55,836 nucleotides of DNA, from assembly GCA_009844405.1 (NCBI GenBank), contig VYBO01000111.1:1-55836 (forward strand), written 5' to 3'. Numbering within the stretch: the stretch's first letter is position 1; each line of letters starts with the position of its first letter. The notes beneath the pieces were generated by a model. That model was not told the origin of the DNA, made no database searches, and was given only the letters and a program-made list of their open reading frames with translations. This document shows positions 24,739 through 33,194 of this stretch, piece after piece. The DNA comes from Acidimicrobiaceae bacterium (GTDB lineage Bacteria; Actinomycetota; Acidimicrobiia; Acidimicrobiales; Aldehydirespiratoraceae). The position numbers and the translations under genes are program-made.

Positions 24739-26103
24739 TCAGGGCAGGGCGGGGACGGCCTGCATCGACTGGGCCAGGGCCTCGGCCGACAGGTCTAGGT
24801 CGGCCATGGACCCGGAGATGTAGTCCTCGTAGGCGGCCAGGTCGAGGTGGCCGTGTCCGCACAGCGCGGTGAGGATCGTCTTGGACTCGCCGGACTCCTT
24901 GCAGGCCTGCGCCTCGCGGATGGCCGCCGCCAGGGCGTGGGTGGGCTCGGGGGCGGGCACGATCCCCTCGGTGCGGGCGAACTGCAGGGCGGCCGCGAAG
25001 CACTCCATCTGGCCGATGGCCACCGCCTCGGTGAGGCCCAGCTCGTAGACGTGGGAGACGAGCGGCGACATGCCGTGGTAGCGCAACCCGCCGGCGTGGA
25101 TCGGCTCGGGGATGAACGCCGACCCCAGGGTGTGCATCTTCAGCAGGGGCGTGGTGCAGGCCGTGTCGCCGAAGTCGTAGCGGTACTCGCCCCGGGTGAG
25201 CGACGGGCATGCTGCCGGCTCAACGCAGCGGATGGTCGGCGCCATGTTCCCGGCCAGCCTCTCCCGCAGGAACGGCATGGCCAGGCCACCGAAGTTCGAC
25301 CCTCCGCCGGTGCATCCAACCAGCAGGTCGGGCGTCTCCCCCACCATGGCCAGCTGGCGCAGGGCCTCCTCGCCGATGATGGTCTGGTGCAGGATCACGT
25401 GGTTGAGCACGCTTCCCAGCGAGTAGCGGATCGCAGGGTCGGCGGCCGCCACCGAGATCGCCTCGGAGATGGCGATGCCCAGCGAGCCTGGATGGTCGGG
25501 GTCGTCCGCCAGCAGGCTGCGGCCGTAGTCGGTGACGGGTGACGGGCTGGGGTGCACGGTAGCCCCCCACACCTCCATCATCGTCTTGCGGTAGGGCTTC
25601 TGGCGGTACGAGGCGGCCACCTGCCACACCTCGCACTCCATGCCGTACTGGGCGCAGGCGAAGGCCAGGGCGCTGCCCCACTGTCCCGCGCCGGTCTCGG
25701 TGGTGAGCTTGGTAACGCCCTCGGAGTGGTTGTAGAAGGCTTGGGCGACCGCGGTGTTGGGCTTGTGGGACCCGGCCGGGCTGACGCCCTCGTACTTGTA
25801 GAAGATCTTGGCCGGCGTGTCGAGGGCCTGCTCCAGGCGGCGGGCCCTGAACAGCGGGCTCGGGCGCCACAGGCGCAGCACGTCGATCACCCCTCCGGGA
25901 ATGTCGATGTGGGAGTCCCCGCTGACCTCCTGCAGGATCAAGCCCATCGGGAACAGCGGGGCCAGGTCGTCGGGCCCGGCCGGCTCTAGCGTGCCCGGGT
26001 GCAGCGGCGGGGGCGGCGGCGCGGGCAAATCCGGAATCACGTTGTACCACTGGGTCGGCATCTCCGATTCCGGGAGATTCACGCGGTAGTAGTCGTCGGC
26101 CAT
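24739..26103 (-). CDS. trpB2: Tryptophan synthase beta chain, TrpB2 type
   Basis: A 454-residue PLP enzyme condensing indole with serine or O-phosphoserine. The PLP lysine lies in [13 protein letters not shown], and the phosphate-binding loop is [12 protein letters not shown]. The long N-terminal extension ([18 protein letters not shown]) and overall length mark the TrpB2 class rather than TrpB1, which pairs with TrpA. No trpA is nearby, consistent with a stand-alone indole-salvage role. The start ATG 26103 has AAAGGA upstream; a longer frame farther upstream reads through repeat copy C and is rejected. It converges with pntB. Confidence 0.94.
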   Translation of the reverse strand: MADDYYRVNLPESEMPTQWYNVIPDLPAPPPPPLHPGTLEPAGPDDLAPLFPMGLILQEVSGDSHIDIPGGVIDVLRLWRPSPLFRARRLEQALDTPAKIFYKYEGVSPAGSHKPNTAVAQAFYNHSEGVTKLTTETGAGQWGSALAFACAQYGMECEVWQVAASYRQKPYRKTMMEVWGATVHPSPSPVTDYGRSLLADDPDHPGSLGIAISEAISVAAADPAIRYSLGSVLNHVILHQTIIGEEALRQLAMVGETPDLLVGCTGGGSNFGGLAMPFLRERLAGNMAPTIRCVEPAACPSLTRGEYRYDFGDTACTTPLLKMHTLGSAFIPEPIHAGGLRYHGMSPLVSHVYELGLTEAVAIGQMECFAAALQFARTEGIVPAPEPTHALAAAIREAQACKESGESKTILTALCGHGHLDLAAYEDYISGSMADLDLSAEALAQSMQAVPALP

Positions 26104-26153
26104 CGCCAGGTCCTTTCGCTGCGGTGTTGAGAGCGGGGCGCCGACACTAGCGC

Positions 26154-26250
26154 CGCTCTTGTTCGCTACGCTCACGGGCCGCTTGGCCACGGCCTCGCTG
26201 GGCGCGTTGCGACGGCTATGGCGGGTTCGGTATTGCTCGCTCGGCCTCTG
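26154..26250 (-). repeat. Dispersed 3'-intergenic repeat, copy C
   Basis: The core at 26154-26182 (variable base A; CGGGCCGCTTGG variant at one end) lies between the trpB2 start and the end of the CBS pseudogene. On the minus strand the end motif AGAGGCCGAGCGAG starts about 14 bases after the CBS stop, followed by a spacer unlike the other copies and then the core. Confidence 0.78.
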
Positions 26251-26264
26251 GGCGCCCACCGTGG

Positions 26265-27120
26265 TCAGGCCGCGCAGACGATCTCGAAGTACTCGGTGAT
26301 CTCGCGGAAGGTGACCACCCCCGGGGCGCGGCCCGTCTCGCTGATCAGCATTAGGTAGCGGTGGCCGAGATCGGCCATGACGCGAAGCGCATCGCTGATG
26401 GACGCGCCGGGGGTGGCCGCGGCGATCTCGGTGGTCATCCAGTCGCCGACTGCCTCGGCGCCGAGGTCGTCCACCCGGCAGGCGACCTTCAGGAACACGT
26501 CATGCTCGGTGAGCTCCCCGATCACCGCACCACGTTCGCTGACCACCGAGACCAGCCCCGCATCGGCCGTCAGCATGGCCGCGATGGCCGTCGCGAGTGA
26601 GTCATTGGGCTGCACCAGCAGCGGGTCGCGGGCGGGCAGGCCGGTGAGGTCCACGAAGTGCAGGTTGTGCTCGGGCGACAACTCGGGGCCCAGCTTGCTC
26701 TGCGAACCCAGGAAGGACGCGGCCAGCCGGATGAGCTCGTAGTGGTTGATGCTGCCCAGCAGGTCGCCGTCGGCGCCGGTCACCGGCAGGTTGCGGAACC
26801 GGCGGGCGTTCATGGTCCGCAGCGCCTCGATGGCGGAGGCGTGGTGACCGATCACGGTGGGCTGGGCCGTCATGAACCGGTCCACCGGTGCGTCCCACGT
26901 CTCGGGCGACTGCACCACGTGCTTGGTGATGTCCCGCTCGGTGAAGATGCCCGCCAGCAGGGCGCCATCGGTGACCACCGCGCAGCCGGTGTGCTAGGCG
27001 GCCATGGCCGCCACCACGCTGCGGACCTTTGCGCCCGCTGGGGACCACCACCAGCGACGACAGCCTCATGTCCGACAGTCGCACATTCTCGAAGTGCTGC
27101 ACGATGTTGATGCTGGTCAT
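26265..27120 (-). pseudogene. Four-CBS-domain protein, frameshifted with an internal stop
   Basis: The frame starts at ATG 27120 (MTSINIVQHFENVRLSDMRL) and loses phase near 27030, where one base seems missing in AGCGGGCGC. The correct frame then reads VRSVVAAMAA, hits TAG at 26995-26997 and resumes HTGCAVVTDGALLAGIFTERD. From there about 240 residues remain intact with four CBS-like units ([60 protein letters not shown]). CBS domains bind adenosyl ligands and regulate partners. An internal ATG or GTG start (for example GTG near 26978) could still give a truncated protein. Either a real pseudogene or two sequencing errors; the adjacent gene is also broken. Confidence 0.75.
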
Positions 27121-27137
27121 GGCTCTCCCGGCTGGCT

Positions 27138-27909
27138 TCACTCGTCGGACGTATGTCCGAAGTCGGCTTCGCGGCCCTCGGCGAAGGCCTCGCGGGCCTC
27201 GGCGGAGTCGCCCGTCAGGTAGGCCTCGAAGGTGAAACCCTGCTCCCAGCGGTACTTGTCCTCGAGGCTGCCGTCCTCCACTCCGTTGAGGGACCGCTTG
27301 GCGATTCCGATCATCTGGGGCGACTTCGAGGCCATCCGGCCTGCGATCTCGCGGGCTGTCGGCCTGAGCTCGGCCCGCTGTACCACCCGCTCCACCGCGC
27401 CCAGCCGGTGGGCCCTCGGCTGCGTCGATGGTGTCGCCGGTGAAGTACATGTAGCGCACCTTCCGGACGCCGAACATGCGCTGCAGGTGGGCGCCCATGC
27501 CCATTCCGCCCCGGTCGATCTCCGGCACGCCGAAGTAGGCGTCGTCGGCTGCCACCACCACATCGGCCGCGCCGACGATGCCGATGCCGCCGCCCAGCAC
27601 ATCGCCGTGCACCGCCGCGATCACCGGCTTCGGGTTCAGGTGGATGGCCGCGAAGGTGTCGTAGTTCGCCTTGTTTGCAGGCACGATGAGGCTGGGGTCG
27701 GCTGCCATCTCCTTGATGTCGAGCCCGGCGAAGAACCCCTTGCCGGTCGCCGCGATGATGATCACCCGCACGTCGTCGCGCCGCCCCAGCGCCTCGATCT
27801 CGGCGGCCAGCGCAAACTGGGCGTCCACCCCGAACGCGTTCACCGGAGGGTTGCACAACTCCAACTCGGCGATGCCGTCGGCGACTTCGGTCCTAAAGGG
27901 ACTGGTCAT
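27138..27909 (-). pseudogene. Enoyl-CoA hydratase/isomerase, frameshifted
   Basis: A crotonase-family protein of about 256 residues when repaired. The first part (from ATG 27909) has FFAGLDIKEMA, the oxyanion-hole HGDVLGGGIGIVG and VPEIDRGGMGM with the catalytic Glu. After GDTIDAAE the phase changes near 27420: GAGGGCCCACC has one G more than GAGGCCCACC, and the continuation HRLGAVERVVQRAEL...FGHTSDE lies in another frame and ends at 27138. It would act in fatty-acid or aromatic beta-oxidation. It lies 17 bases upstream of the CBS pseudogene, so they formed one operon. A sequencing indel is the alternative explanation. Confidence 0.8.
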
Positions 27910-27918
27910 GGTGAGTTG

Positions 27919-29259
27919 TCACACGGTTACGTTTAGAGGCCCCGCGGATAGGCGGGCGACCCGGCCCATACGGGGCGGGGCCGTGGCCCGAGCGGCCCGT
28001 GAGCGAAGCGAACAAGAGCGGAAATGACCACCCTGCGACGCGATCGGCCGCCGATCAATCCGCGCTCGCTCTATGTCGCATCCGGTGAGGACTTCCTCCA
28101 TTACCTTCTGGTGCAACTCGGCGGGGTCGCCTCCGGCGTCTTCGTGACGGGCAGCTATTCGACGGTAAGCAGCCGTTAGCAGAGCCCCCGTGCCGCAAGC
28201 CAAGTCCGCAACCCTCAGCGAGGTCACCGCTTCAGGATCGGTCCAGTCCACATCGAGGCGGTCCACTGCCATCTCAGCCAGGAACGAGGCCGACTGCGGG
28301 CGCGTGTAGTAAGTGGCCAAGAACTTCCGGTCGACGATGAGCCGTCCGAAGAGCTCCCCCACCAGACCCTGCGTGGCGCGATGGGCGACCTTGTCAGACG
28401 CATTCCCGTACAGCTCTGCCAACACCGCAGCGGCGACATCATCGTCGTAGATCGCGTTGAGCAGCTTGCGGGCAATGCCGAAGATGGGCCAGTAGTTGAT
28501 CTTGAGGATCGCGTCCCACTCAGCGGCCACAAGAGCCCTGTCGGCCCCAGCGGAGCGGACCTCTTCGAGAGAGCGCACCATGCCCGGGTGGTGAGAAGCG
28601 ATGTGGTGCTGGAACACCACAGCGTTGAACATGATCGCCGCAGCCATGCGGTTGGACTGTTCCCCGCCCTCCTGTGACAACACTTCACCGATCCTCGTTG
28701 AGCAGTCCGCGTCACCCGACAGAGGCACCGCTATATCAAGCACTGTGTTCTCGACTTCTCTGTCAAGATCGGCGATGTCCACATCGAGCGATCTCCGCAC
28801 CCGGGACAACACATCGGACACCGCGAGGTCGTCCTCCTCGTCCAAGGAGAACCTCACCCCAGTGAGCCGGTCGAGCATCTCGTCGCTGACGGCGTCGCGT
28901 TCGCATGGATAGGCCACTGCCTTGTAGCTGTCCCCGGCCGGGCGCTGCTCGGGCCACAGCCACAGCATGTTGCCGTCATCGCCGTCGAAGACGATCAGCG
29001 TTTCCAGGCTGTAGAGCTTGCGGATCCGGCGGATGATCTTGTGCTGCTCGCCGGCGGCGGGAACAGTCGGGCACGGGACACGCCATACATCCACCGCCTT
29101 CTTGGAAGCGACCGGATGAGGCGTCGCCGACGAGCCCGAGTCGAAGGGCAGCGGTTCTTGGCGGGGATTGTCCCACCCCAGATGCTCCCGGAACAGTTCC
29201 CCCAACTTCCGGGCCGAAATCAAGTCCTGCATGTCCTGGCGGGATGTAATGGCGCTCAT
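27919..29259 (-). pseudogene. Truncated N6-adenine methyltransferase paralogue
   Basis: Homologous to the methylase at 12.4-15.4 kb: shared segments are NYWPIFGIARKLL, ELFGRLIVDRKFLATYYTRP, VADLACGTGALLTAAYRRIAA (SAM motif I, broken here into 20) and the final VLTGCDI, matching VLVGADI of the larger gene. At that point (about 28076) homology stops at the edge of repeat D. The frame then runs through the repeat as IERARIDRRPIASQGG and ends at 27919. The catalytic NPPF/Y motif and the recognition domain, some 550-600 residues, are missing, so it cannot methylate DNA. The start ATG 29259 has GAGGAGA upstream. Its N-terminus (about 130 residues) differs from the full paralogue. Confidence 0.85.
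27933..28075 (+). repeat. Dispersed repeat, copy D (full-length long-arm form)
   Basis: About 143 bases from TAGAGGCCCCGCGG to GCGCTCGCTCTATG; core 27992-28020 in plus sense. It is nearly identical to copy A over the arm plus core and to copy F1 over its whole length, which fixes both ends. It is the only copy not lying in sense orientation 3' of a gene: it caps the truncated methylase in the opposite direction. Confidence 0.87.
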
Positions 29260-29362
29260 TCTCTCCTCGCTGAACTCGGCCAACTATCCAAGCTAGTAGT
29301 CCGGAGTCGAGTGTGAGAAGCGCTATGGGGGTATGAGGGGCCGCGGGGCAGCGGAGGAGGTG

Positions 29363-29992
29363 TCACCACCCGGCGGGTTTGGTGATGGAGCCGATCTCGT
29401 CCCTCAGAGTGTCGGGAAGTTGGCTTCGTCTCAGGTGGCTCTTCCACAGCCGCTTGACGTAGGTGGCACTGTCGGCGAGGTCCCTGGGGCTGGCATTCCG
29501 GGGGTCCGGGTTGACCAGCACAGCGCGAAGCCCCAGGTCGTCTCTCACGTACCGCATCGCCCCGGCGAAGTCCGCGTCATTGGAGACAACGACGGCCTGC
29601 TCGTAGTCGCCATTGAAGCCGTCCACCAGCAGGCGGGTCGCGAGATTCACGTCCGATCCCTTCTCTTCGGAGTCCCGGATCAAGACATGGGAGGGCAGGC
29701 CGGGCGTCGGCTGGGCCAGCGGGCGCCGCTTGACCCCGGAACGGAACACGCCGTAGTAGGCGTGCAAGCCCGGCAGGGTCGCCAGGGCTCTCAGGTAGAT
29801 GAGTTGACGACGGGGCTGATTGGGATTCCCGGGGCGCGCGTCCAGCCGGGCCGTGAAGTAGCAGACTCGGTGTATCGAGTCCTCAGGAAAGAGAGTCTCG
29901 CCCAGCTTTCGCAGGTCCAGCCACCTGAACGGCGTGTCCTTCAGGGCGCGGTAGTAGAGGTTGAAGCCGTCAATGTAGATGTTGGTTATCAA
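29363..29992 (-). CDS. NYN-domain ribonuclease-like protein
   Basis: A 209-residue protein of the NYN (PIN-like) nuclease group. The acidic metal site is built from NIYIDGFNLYYRAL at the N-terminus, EEKGSDVNLATRLLVDG in the middle and AVVVSNDADFAGAMRYVRDD later; all aspartates are present. Members cut RNA, and some sit in defence or RNA-decay loci. TTG 29992 is chosen because GAGGGGG lies 5 bases before it and it begins right at the first strand; TTG 30016 would add eight residues. It lies beside the truncated methylase. A second NYN-like protein occurs at 46.2 kb. Confidence 0.85.
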   Translation of the reverse strand: MITNIYIDGFNLYYRALKDTPFRWLDLRKLGETLFPEDSIHRVCYFTARLDARPGNPNQPRRQLIYLRALATLPGLHAYYGVFRSGVKRRPLAQPTPGLPSHVLIRDSEEKGSDVNLATRLLVDGFNGDYEQAVVVSNDADFAGAMRYVRDDLGLRAVLVNPDPRNASPRDLADSATYVKRLWKSHLRRSQLPDTLRDEIGSITKPAGW

Positions 29993-30020
29993 CGCCGCCC
30001 CCTCAAAGCCAGTCAAGACA

Positions 30021-30044
30021 GAGACCGCCCCGAAGGGCGGTCTC
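30021..30044 (-). terminator. Strong UUCG hairpin downstream of tRNA-Val
   Basis: GAGACCGCCC (30021-30030) pairs perfectly over 10 bp with GGGCGGTCTC (30035-30044). On the minus strand the loop is TTCG, an extra-stable tetraloop, and TGTCTTGACT follows. It lies between tRNA-Val and the NYN start, so it probably ends the tRNA transcript. The T-tract is weak. Confidence 0.65.
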
Positions 30045-30138
30045 GACCCTACCGGCGAAGCGATAGGGGCAGTGCGAGCAATCTACTACGCCGCGGGGTG
30101 GATGGCCAACGGCCCGCTTGACTACTACCGTTGCTGGT

Positions 30139-30212
30139 GGGCGCGGAGGGACTTGAACCCCCGGCCTCTTCCTTGTAAGGGAAGCGCTCTGAACCGCCTG
30201 AGCTACGCGCCC
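30139..30212 (-). tRNA. tRNA-Val (UAC)
   Basis: A full cloverleaf on the minus strand. The acceptor stem is GGGCGCG with CGCGCCC, the anticodon stem is CTTCC with GGAAG, and the loop CTTACAA gives anticodon UAC. The T-loop GTTCAAG is present. The gene does not encode CCA. Confidence 0.96.
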
Positions 30213-30302
30213 GCGTGCGGCGAGCCTAACCCTGCTCCCGCCGCGAGAACGGGGCTCGGGGCATATCAGGACTTCCCTGCTTCGATGGTGTAACGTGGCC
30301 CC

Positions 30303-30989
30303 ATGAGTTATCCCGCAACCGTCACCATCGAGCGGCCCGACCGGATCGCCAACTGGCGCCCCATCGGCCAGATGATCCTCGTGCTCCCGCAGTACGTCGT
30401 CCTGCACACCGCGATGAACGTCGTGGCCAGCCTGACGGCGATATACGCATGGCTCGCCGTGCTCTTCACCGGCAAGCTGCCGCCGGGCGTGGCCGCGTTC
30501 CACGCGACCTATGTGCGCTACCGGGCCCGCGTCTTCTCATACATGTCCTTCCTCACCGACAAGTATCCCCCGTTCGATGTCTCGCCCGCGGTGGAGGATC
30601 CGGGGGGCGCGGGGGTATCGGTGAGCTTCTCGCCCCGGCTGGAGGGAAGGAACCGCCTCAGCGTGCTGTTCCGGTTCATCGTGCCCTTCGCGTGGCTGAC
30701 CCTGATCGGCATGCTCGGGCTCATATTCGGGTTCGCGTCCCTCCCCGCGTGGGTGTGGATCGTGGAGCTCGTACTGGGCGCAGTCCTGATCCCGGGTGCC
30801 GTCTTCTCCATGGTCGTCTGGGTCATCAGCAGCATCGCCGCGCTCGTCGGCCTGGTTGTCGTGACCCTCACCGGACGCTGGCCCGAGGCGCTGTTCCGGT
30901 GGTCGGCGGGCTGGGTACGCGTCGATGCCCGGCTGTGGGCCTACTCGATGCTGCTCACCGACGAGTACCCGCCGTTCTCGATCGACTGA
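30303..30989 (+). CDS. DUF4389 membrane protein
   Basis: A 228-residue membrane protein with two copies of the DUF4389 pattern: first LFTGKLPPGVAAFHATYVRY then SYMSFLTDKYPPF, later LTGRWPEALFRWSAGWVR then AYSMLLTDEYPPF. Four hydrophobic helices are visible (ILVLPQYVVLHTAMNVVASL, LFRFIVPFAWLTLIGMLGLI, IVELVLGAVLIPGAVFSMVV, SSIAALVGLVVVTL). Function is unknown for the family. It is transcribed away from tRNA-Val and converges with the inositol-phosphatase gene. Confidence 0.85.
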   Translation: MSYPATVTIERPDRIANWRPIGQMILVLPQYVVLHTAMNVVASLTAIYAWLAVLFTGKLPPGVAAFHATYVRYRARVFSYMSFLTDKYPPFDVSPAVEDPGGAGVSVSFSPRLEGRNRLSVLFRFIVPFAWLTLIGMLGLIFGFASLPAWVWIVELVLGAVLIPGAVFSMVVWVISSIAALVGLVVVTLTGRWPEALFRWSAGWVRVDARLWAYSMLLTDEYPPFSID

Positions 30990-31019
30990 TCCTGCCCGGG
31001 CCGTAGCCAGACCCAGGCC

Positions 31020-31778
31020 TCAGCACCGATCGGCGTCGGCGCCGGTCAACCGGACGTAGGCGTCCAGGACGTCCTTCAGCAGATGTGGCGTAGCCGCCAC
31101 GGGGGCTCGCCGCGCCGCATGCTCGAGCGTGACCAGGTCGCGCCCGGTGCCGTCCACGACGTCGACGCCGGCTTCCTGGCACACCAGCAGACCGCCCAGA
31201 TAGTCCCAGGAACCCAAGCCGGAGGCCGAGAAGTCGATGTAGGCGTCGAGGCGCCCGTCGGCCACTCCGCACAGCTCCAGGGCAGCTGCTCCCAGCGTTC
31301 TCACCTGCGCCCAGCCGCCCCAGCCGGGCGCCTGCCCGTTGATGCCGACCACCGCGGAGCGCAGCGGCTGCTCCTCTTCGCGAGCCAGACGAGTTCCGTC
31401 GCGCCAGGCGCCGCCGCCGTTCATGGCCTCGAAGCGCTCGCCGTTCCCGTGGTCGTGCACGACGGCGGCTACGGGGGCGCCCCCATCGACCACGCAGATG
31501 CTGGTAGCGAAGTAGCGGATGCCCCGCGACGCGTTGGTGGATCCGTCCACCGGGTCCAGGACGGCCAAGGGCCTGTCGCCGGCCTCGAGGCCGCTCTCCT
31601 CGCTGAGCACGCGCAGCCCGCCGTCGCGCAGCACGGCGGTGGCGGCCGCGTCAGTGGCCAAGTCGAAGCCGTACTGGCCGGGCTTGCGGCCGGTGGGGCC
31701 CCAGTCGGTGCACCCGGCCAGAGCCTCTACCGCGGCGTCGGCGGCGGCATTGAGCACATCGAGAAAGTCGCGGGGCAT
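31020..31778 (-). CDS. Inositol monophosphatase family protein
   Basis: A 252-residue metal-dependent phosphatase of the IMPase/FBPase/CysQ group. The metal-binding residues are in VLSEESGLE, LDPVDGSTNASRG and SGLGSWDYLGG (the family WDxAAG motif, here with Tyr-Leu). It may dephosphorylate inositol phosphate, which would suit a PIM-making actinobacterium, or another sugar phosphate or nucleotide. The start ATG 31778 is favoured; the longer open frame overlaps the divergent hypothetical gene. Confidence 0.87.
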   Translation of the reverse strand: MPRDFLDVLNAAADAAVEALAGCTDWGPTGRKPGQYGFDLATDAAATAVLRDGGLRVLSEESGLEAGDRPLAVLDPVDGSTNASRGIRYFATSICVVDGGAPVAAVVHDHGNGERFEAMNGGGAWRDGTRLAREEEQPLRSAVVGINGQAPGWGGWAQVRTLGAAALELCGVADGRLDAYIDFSASGLGSWDYLGGLLVCQEAGVDVVDGTGRDLVTLEHAARRAPVAATPHLLKDVLDAYVRLTGADADRC

Positions 31779-31883
31779 CGGTGCCAGTGAACCAGACCAG
31801 CCGCCTGAAGTACCACCCCGGCCCGGCGCGATACAGTGCCGCGCGGTTGCCGCAGCCGAACGTCCGATACAAGGGGGATGCGA

Positions 31884-32453
31884 GTGTCGCTGATCGATCT
31901 GCACGGTTTCGTCGCCAATCTCAAGGACCACGTGTCGGAGCATGGCTTCCACGTCCACGGTGACCGTCACTTTGTGGAGACGTACTCCAACCGCCAGACG
32001 TGGGAGGTCGACTTGCACCCCGACCACGCCTGCGGCGGGCCGCTGGACATGGTCCTGTGCGTCGAGGCCGAGTCGCGCACCCTGCTGACGTTCGAGGACG
32101 ACGTGAACAGCCGTCCCGAGGACGAGGACCCCGACGACGCCATCACCGTGCCGATGACGCTCAGCTTCGTGCTGCCGCCCCTGCACCTGGGTCCGGACCT
32201 TCTGGTCCTCGCCACCGATATCGCCGCGGTGGGGGGCACTGAGCTGCCGCTGCAGGTCTCCTCGGTCGACAGGGTGGCGGCCGTGACCGACGCCGCGGAG
32301 CGGACCGTGAACATCGAGGGGCGCGTCGAGTTGGCCCTCAGCCGGATCTATCTCGGGCAGGATCTAGAGGTGCTGTGCGAGATGCTCGACCGAGCCCGCG
32401 AGGTCTGCGAATTCCTCCTCGACCGGGCGCCGGCCTGGCTCGGAGAGTTCTAG
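31884..32453 (+). CDS. Hypothetical acidic protein
   Basis: A 189-residue soluble, acidic protein. Visible features are an N-terminal helix (LIDLHGFVANLKDHVSEHGF), a motif ETYSNRQTWEVDLHPDHACG and a conserved-looking DMVLCVEAESRTLLTFEDD. No family is recognised and there is no signal peptide or membrane helix. GTG 31884 is chosen because AAGGGGG lies 6 bases upstream; ATG 31878 lies too close to that site. Its stop codon TAG (32451-32453) is the first three bases of repeat copy E. Divergent from the inositol phosphatase. Confidence 0.72.
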   Translation: MSLIDLHGFVANLKDHVSEHGFHVHGDRHFVETYSNRQTWEVDLHPDHACGGPLDMVLCVEAESRTLLTFEDDVNSRPEDEDPDDAITVPMTLSFVLPPLHLGPDLLVLATDIAAVGGTELPLQVSSVDRVAAVTDAAERTVNIEGRVELALSRIYLGQDLEVLCEMLDRAREVCEFLLDRAPAWLGEF

Positions 32454-32537
32454 AGGCAGAGCAGGTAGGCGCAATCCGGCCCACACGGGCGAGGCCGCGG
32501 CCCGAGCGGCCCGTGAGCGCAGCGAACAAGAGCGGAA
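32451..32537 (+). repeat. Dispersed 3'-intergenic repeat, copy E
   Basis: It starts with TAGAGGC, whose TAG serves as the stop of the hypothetical gene, then a spacer with CGGCCCACACGGGCGAGGC, then the core in plus sense at 32506-32534. Its far end borders the acyl-CoA dehydrogenase remnant. Confidence 0.83.
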
Positions 32538-32735
32538 GCGACAGCGGGCCAAGGCCCATGAGCGCTTCAGATGAAGGTGCAGGTCGTGCTCGGTGGTGTA
32601 GCCGATGGCGCCGTGGCACTGCAAGGGCGGCCCGGCCGGTGACCTCGGCCGCATTGGTGGCCGGCCACTTGGACTGCGACGCGGCGCGGCCGGCATCGGC
32701 GAGACCCTGGGCCATGGAGCCATGGGTGAACCTCC
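32538..32735 (-). pseudogene. Acyl-CoA dehydrogenase C-terminal remnant
   Basis: Minus-strand peptide QCHGAIGYTTEHDLHLHL then KRSWALA is a textbook acyl-CoA dehydrogenase C-terminal motif. Just upstream, in another frame, GLADAGRAASQSKWPATNAA then EVTGRAAL fits the preceding helix; one extra T near 32632 explains the phase change. The rest of the gene, about 300 residues, is absent: tRNA-Met lies on the upstream side and repeat E on the downstream side. No start or complete frame exists. Confidence 0.7.
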
Positions 32736-32748
32736 TGGACTTCCTCGT

Positions 32749-32820
<72 letters not shown>

Positions 32821-32890
32821 GCATCGACCCTACCGGCCATCTGCGACAGCACCGGTCTGTGCCTGGGCTCGGGGATGGGTGGCTGGTTCG

Positions 32891-33076
32891 TCAGTCCGCC
32901 GCATCGAGCCACTCGTCTCGCGAGATGCCAGCTTGCCTCAACACGTCGGCGAGCAGGTCGACTCCGATATCGCCCTTGTGGGGGTCGGGAATGCGTACCT
33001 TCTTCTTGCCCCGGGCGTGCCCACGGCCGCCAGCACATCACCCACAGCTTGCGGGGGTTGGGAATGCGTACCTTCG
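32891..33076 (-). pseudogene. hicA-like toxin remnant with internal duplication
   Basis: The minus-strand peptide GKKKVRIPDPHKGDIG then VDLLADVLRQAGISRDEW, ending at TGA 32891-32893, is the C-terminal half of a HicA-type mRNA interferase. A stop codon lies about 20 residues before it, so no N-terminus or start remains. About 73 bases upstream the same DNA (GGGAATGCGTACCTTC at 32987 and 33060 on the plus strand) recurs, giving a second VRIPNP in another frame. The piece lies between tRNA-Met and tRNA-Asn; no hicB is seen. Confidence 0.6.
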
Positions 33077-33122
33077 TCTCTTTCGCTCCATGCTCCTTCC
33101 CCAAGTCCCGAGTGCCGCTAGC

Positions 33123-33194
33123 TCCGGGGGTGGGACTCGAACCCACAACCTAGCGGTTAACAGCCGCTTGCTCTGCCGGTTGAGCTACCCCGGA
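33123..33194 (-). tRNA. tRNA-Asn (GUU)
   Basis: Minus-strand cloverleaf: acceptor TCCGGGG/CCCCGGA, anticodon stem AGCGG/CCGCT, loop CTGTTAA (anticodon GUU), T-loop GTTCGAG. Its first ten bases overlap the end of dnaG on the same strand; the TAG at tRNA positions 8-10 is the dnaG stop codon. Confidence 0.96.
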
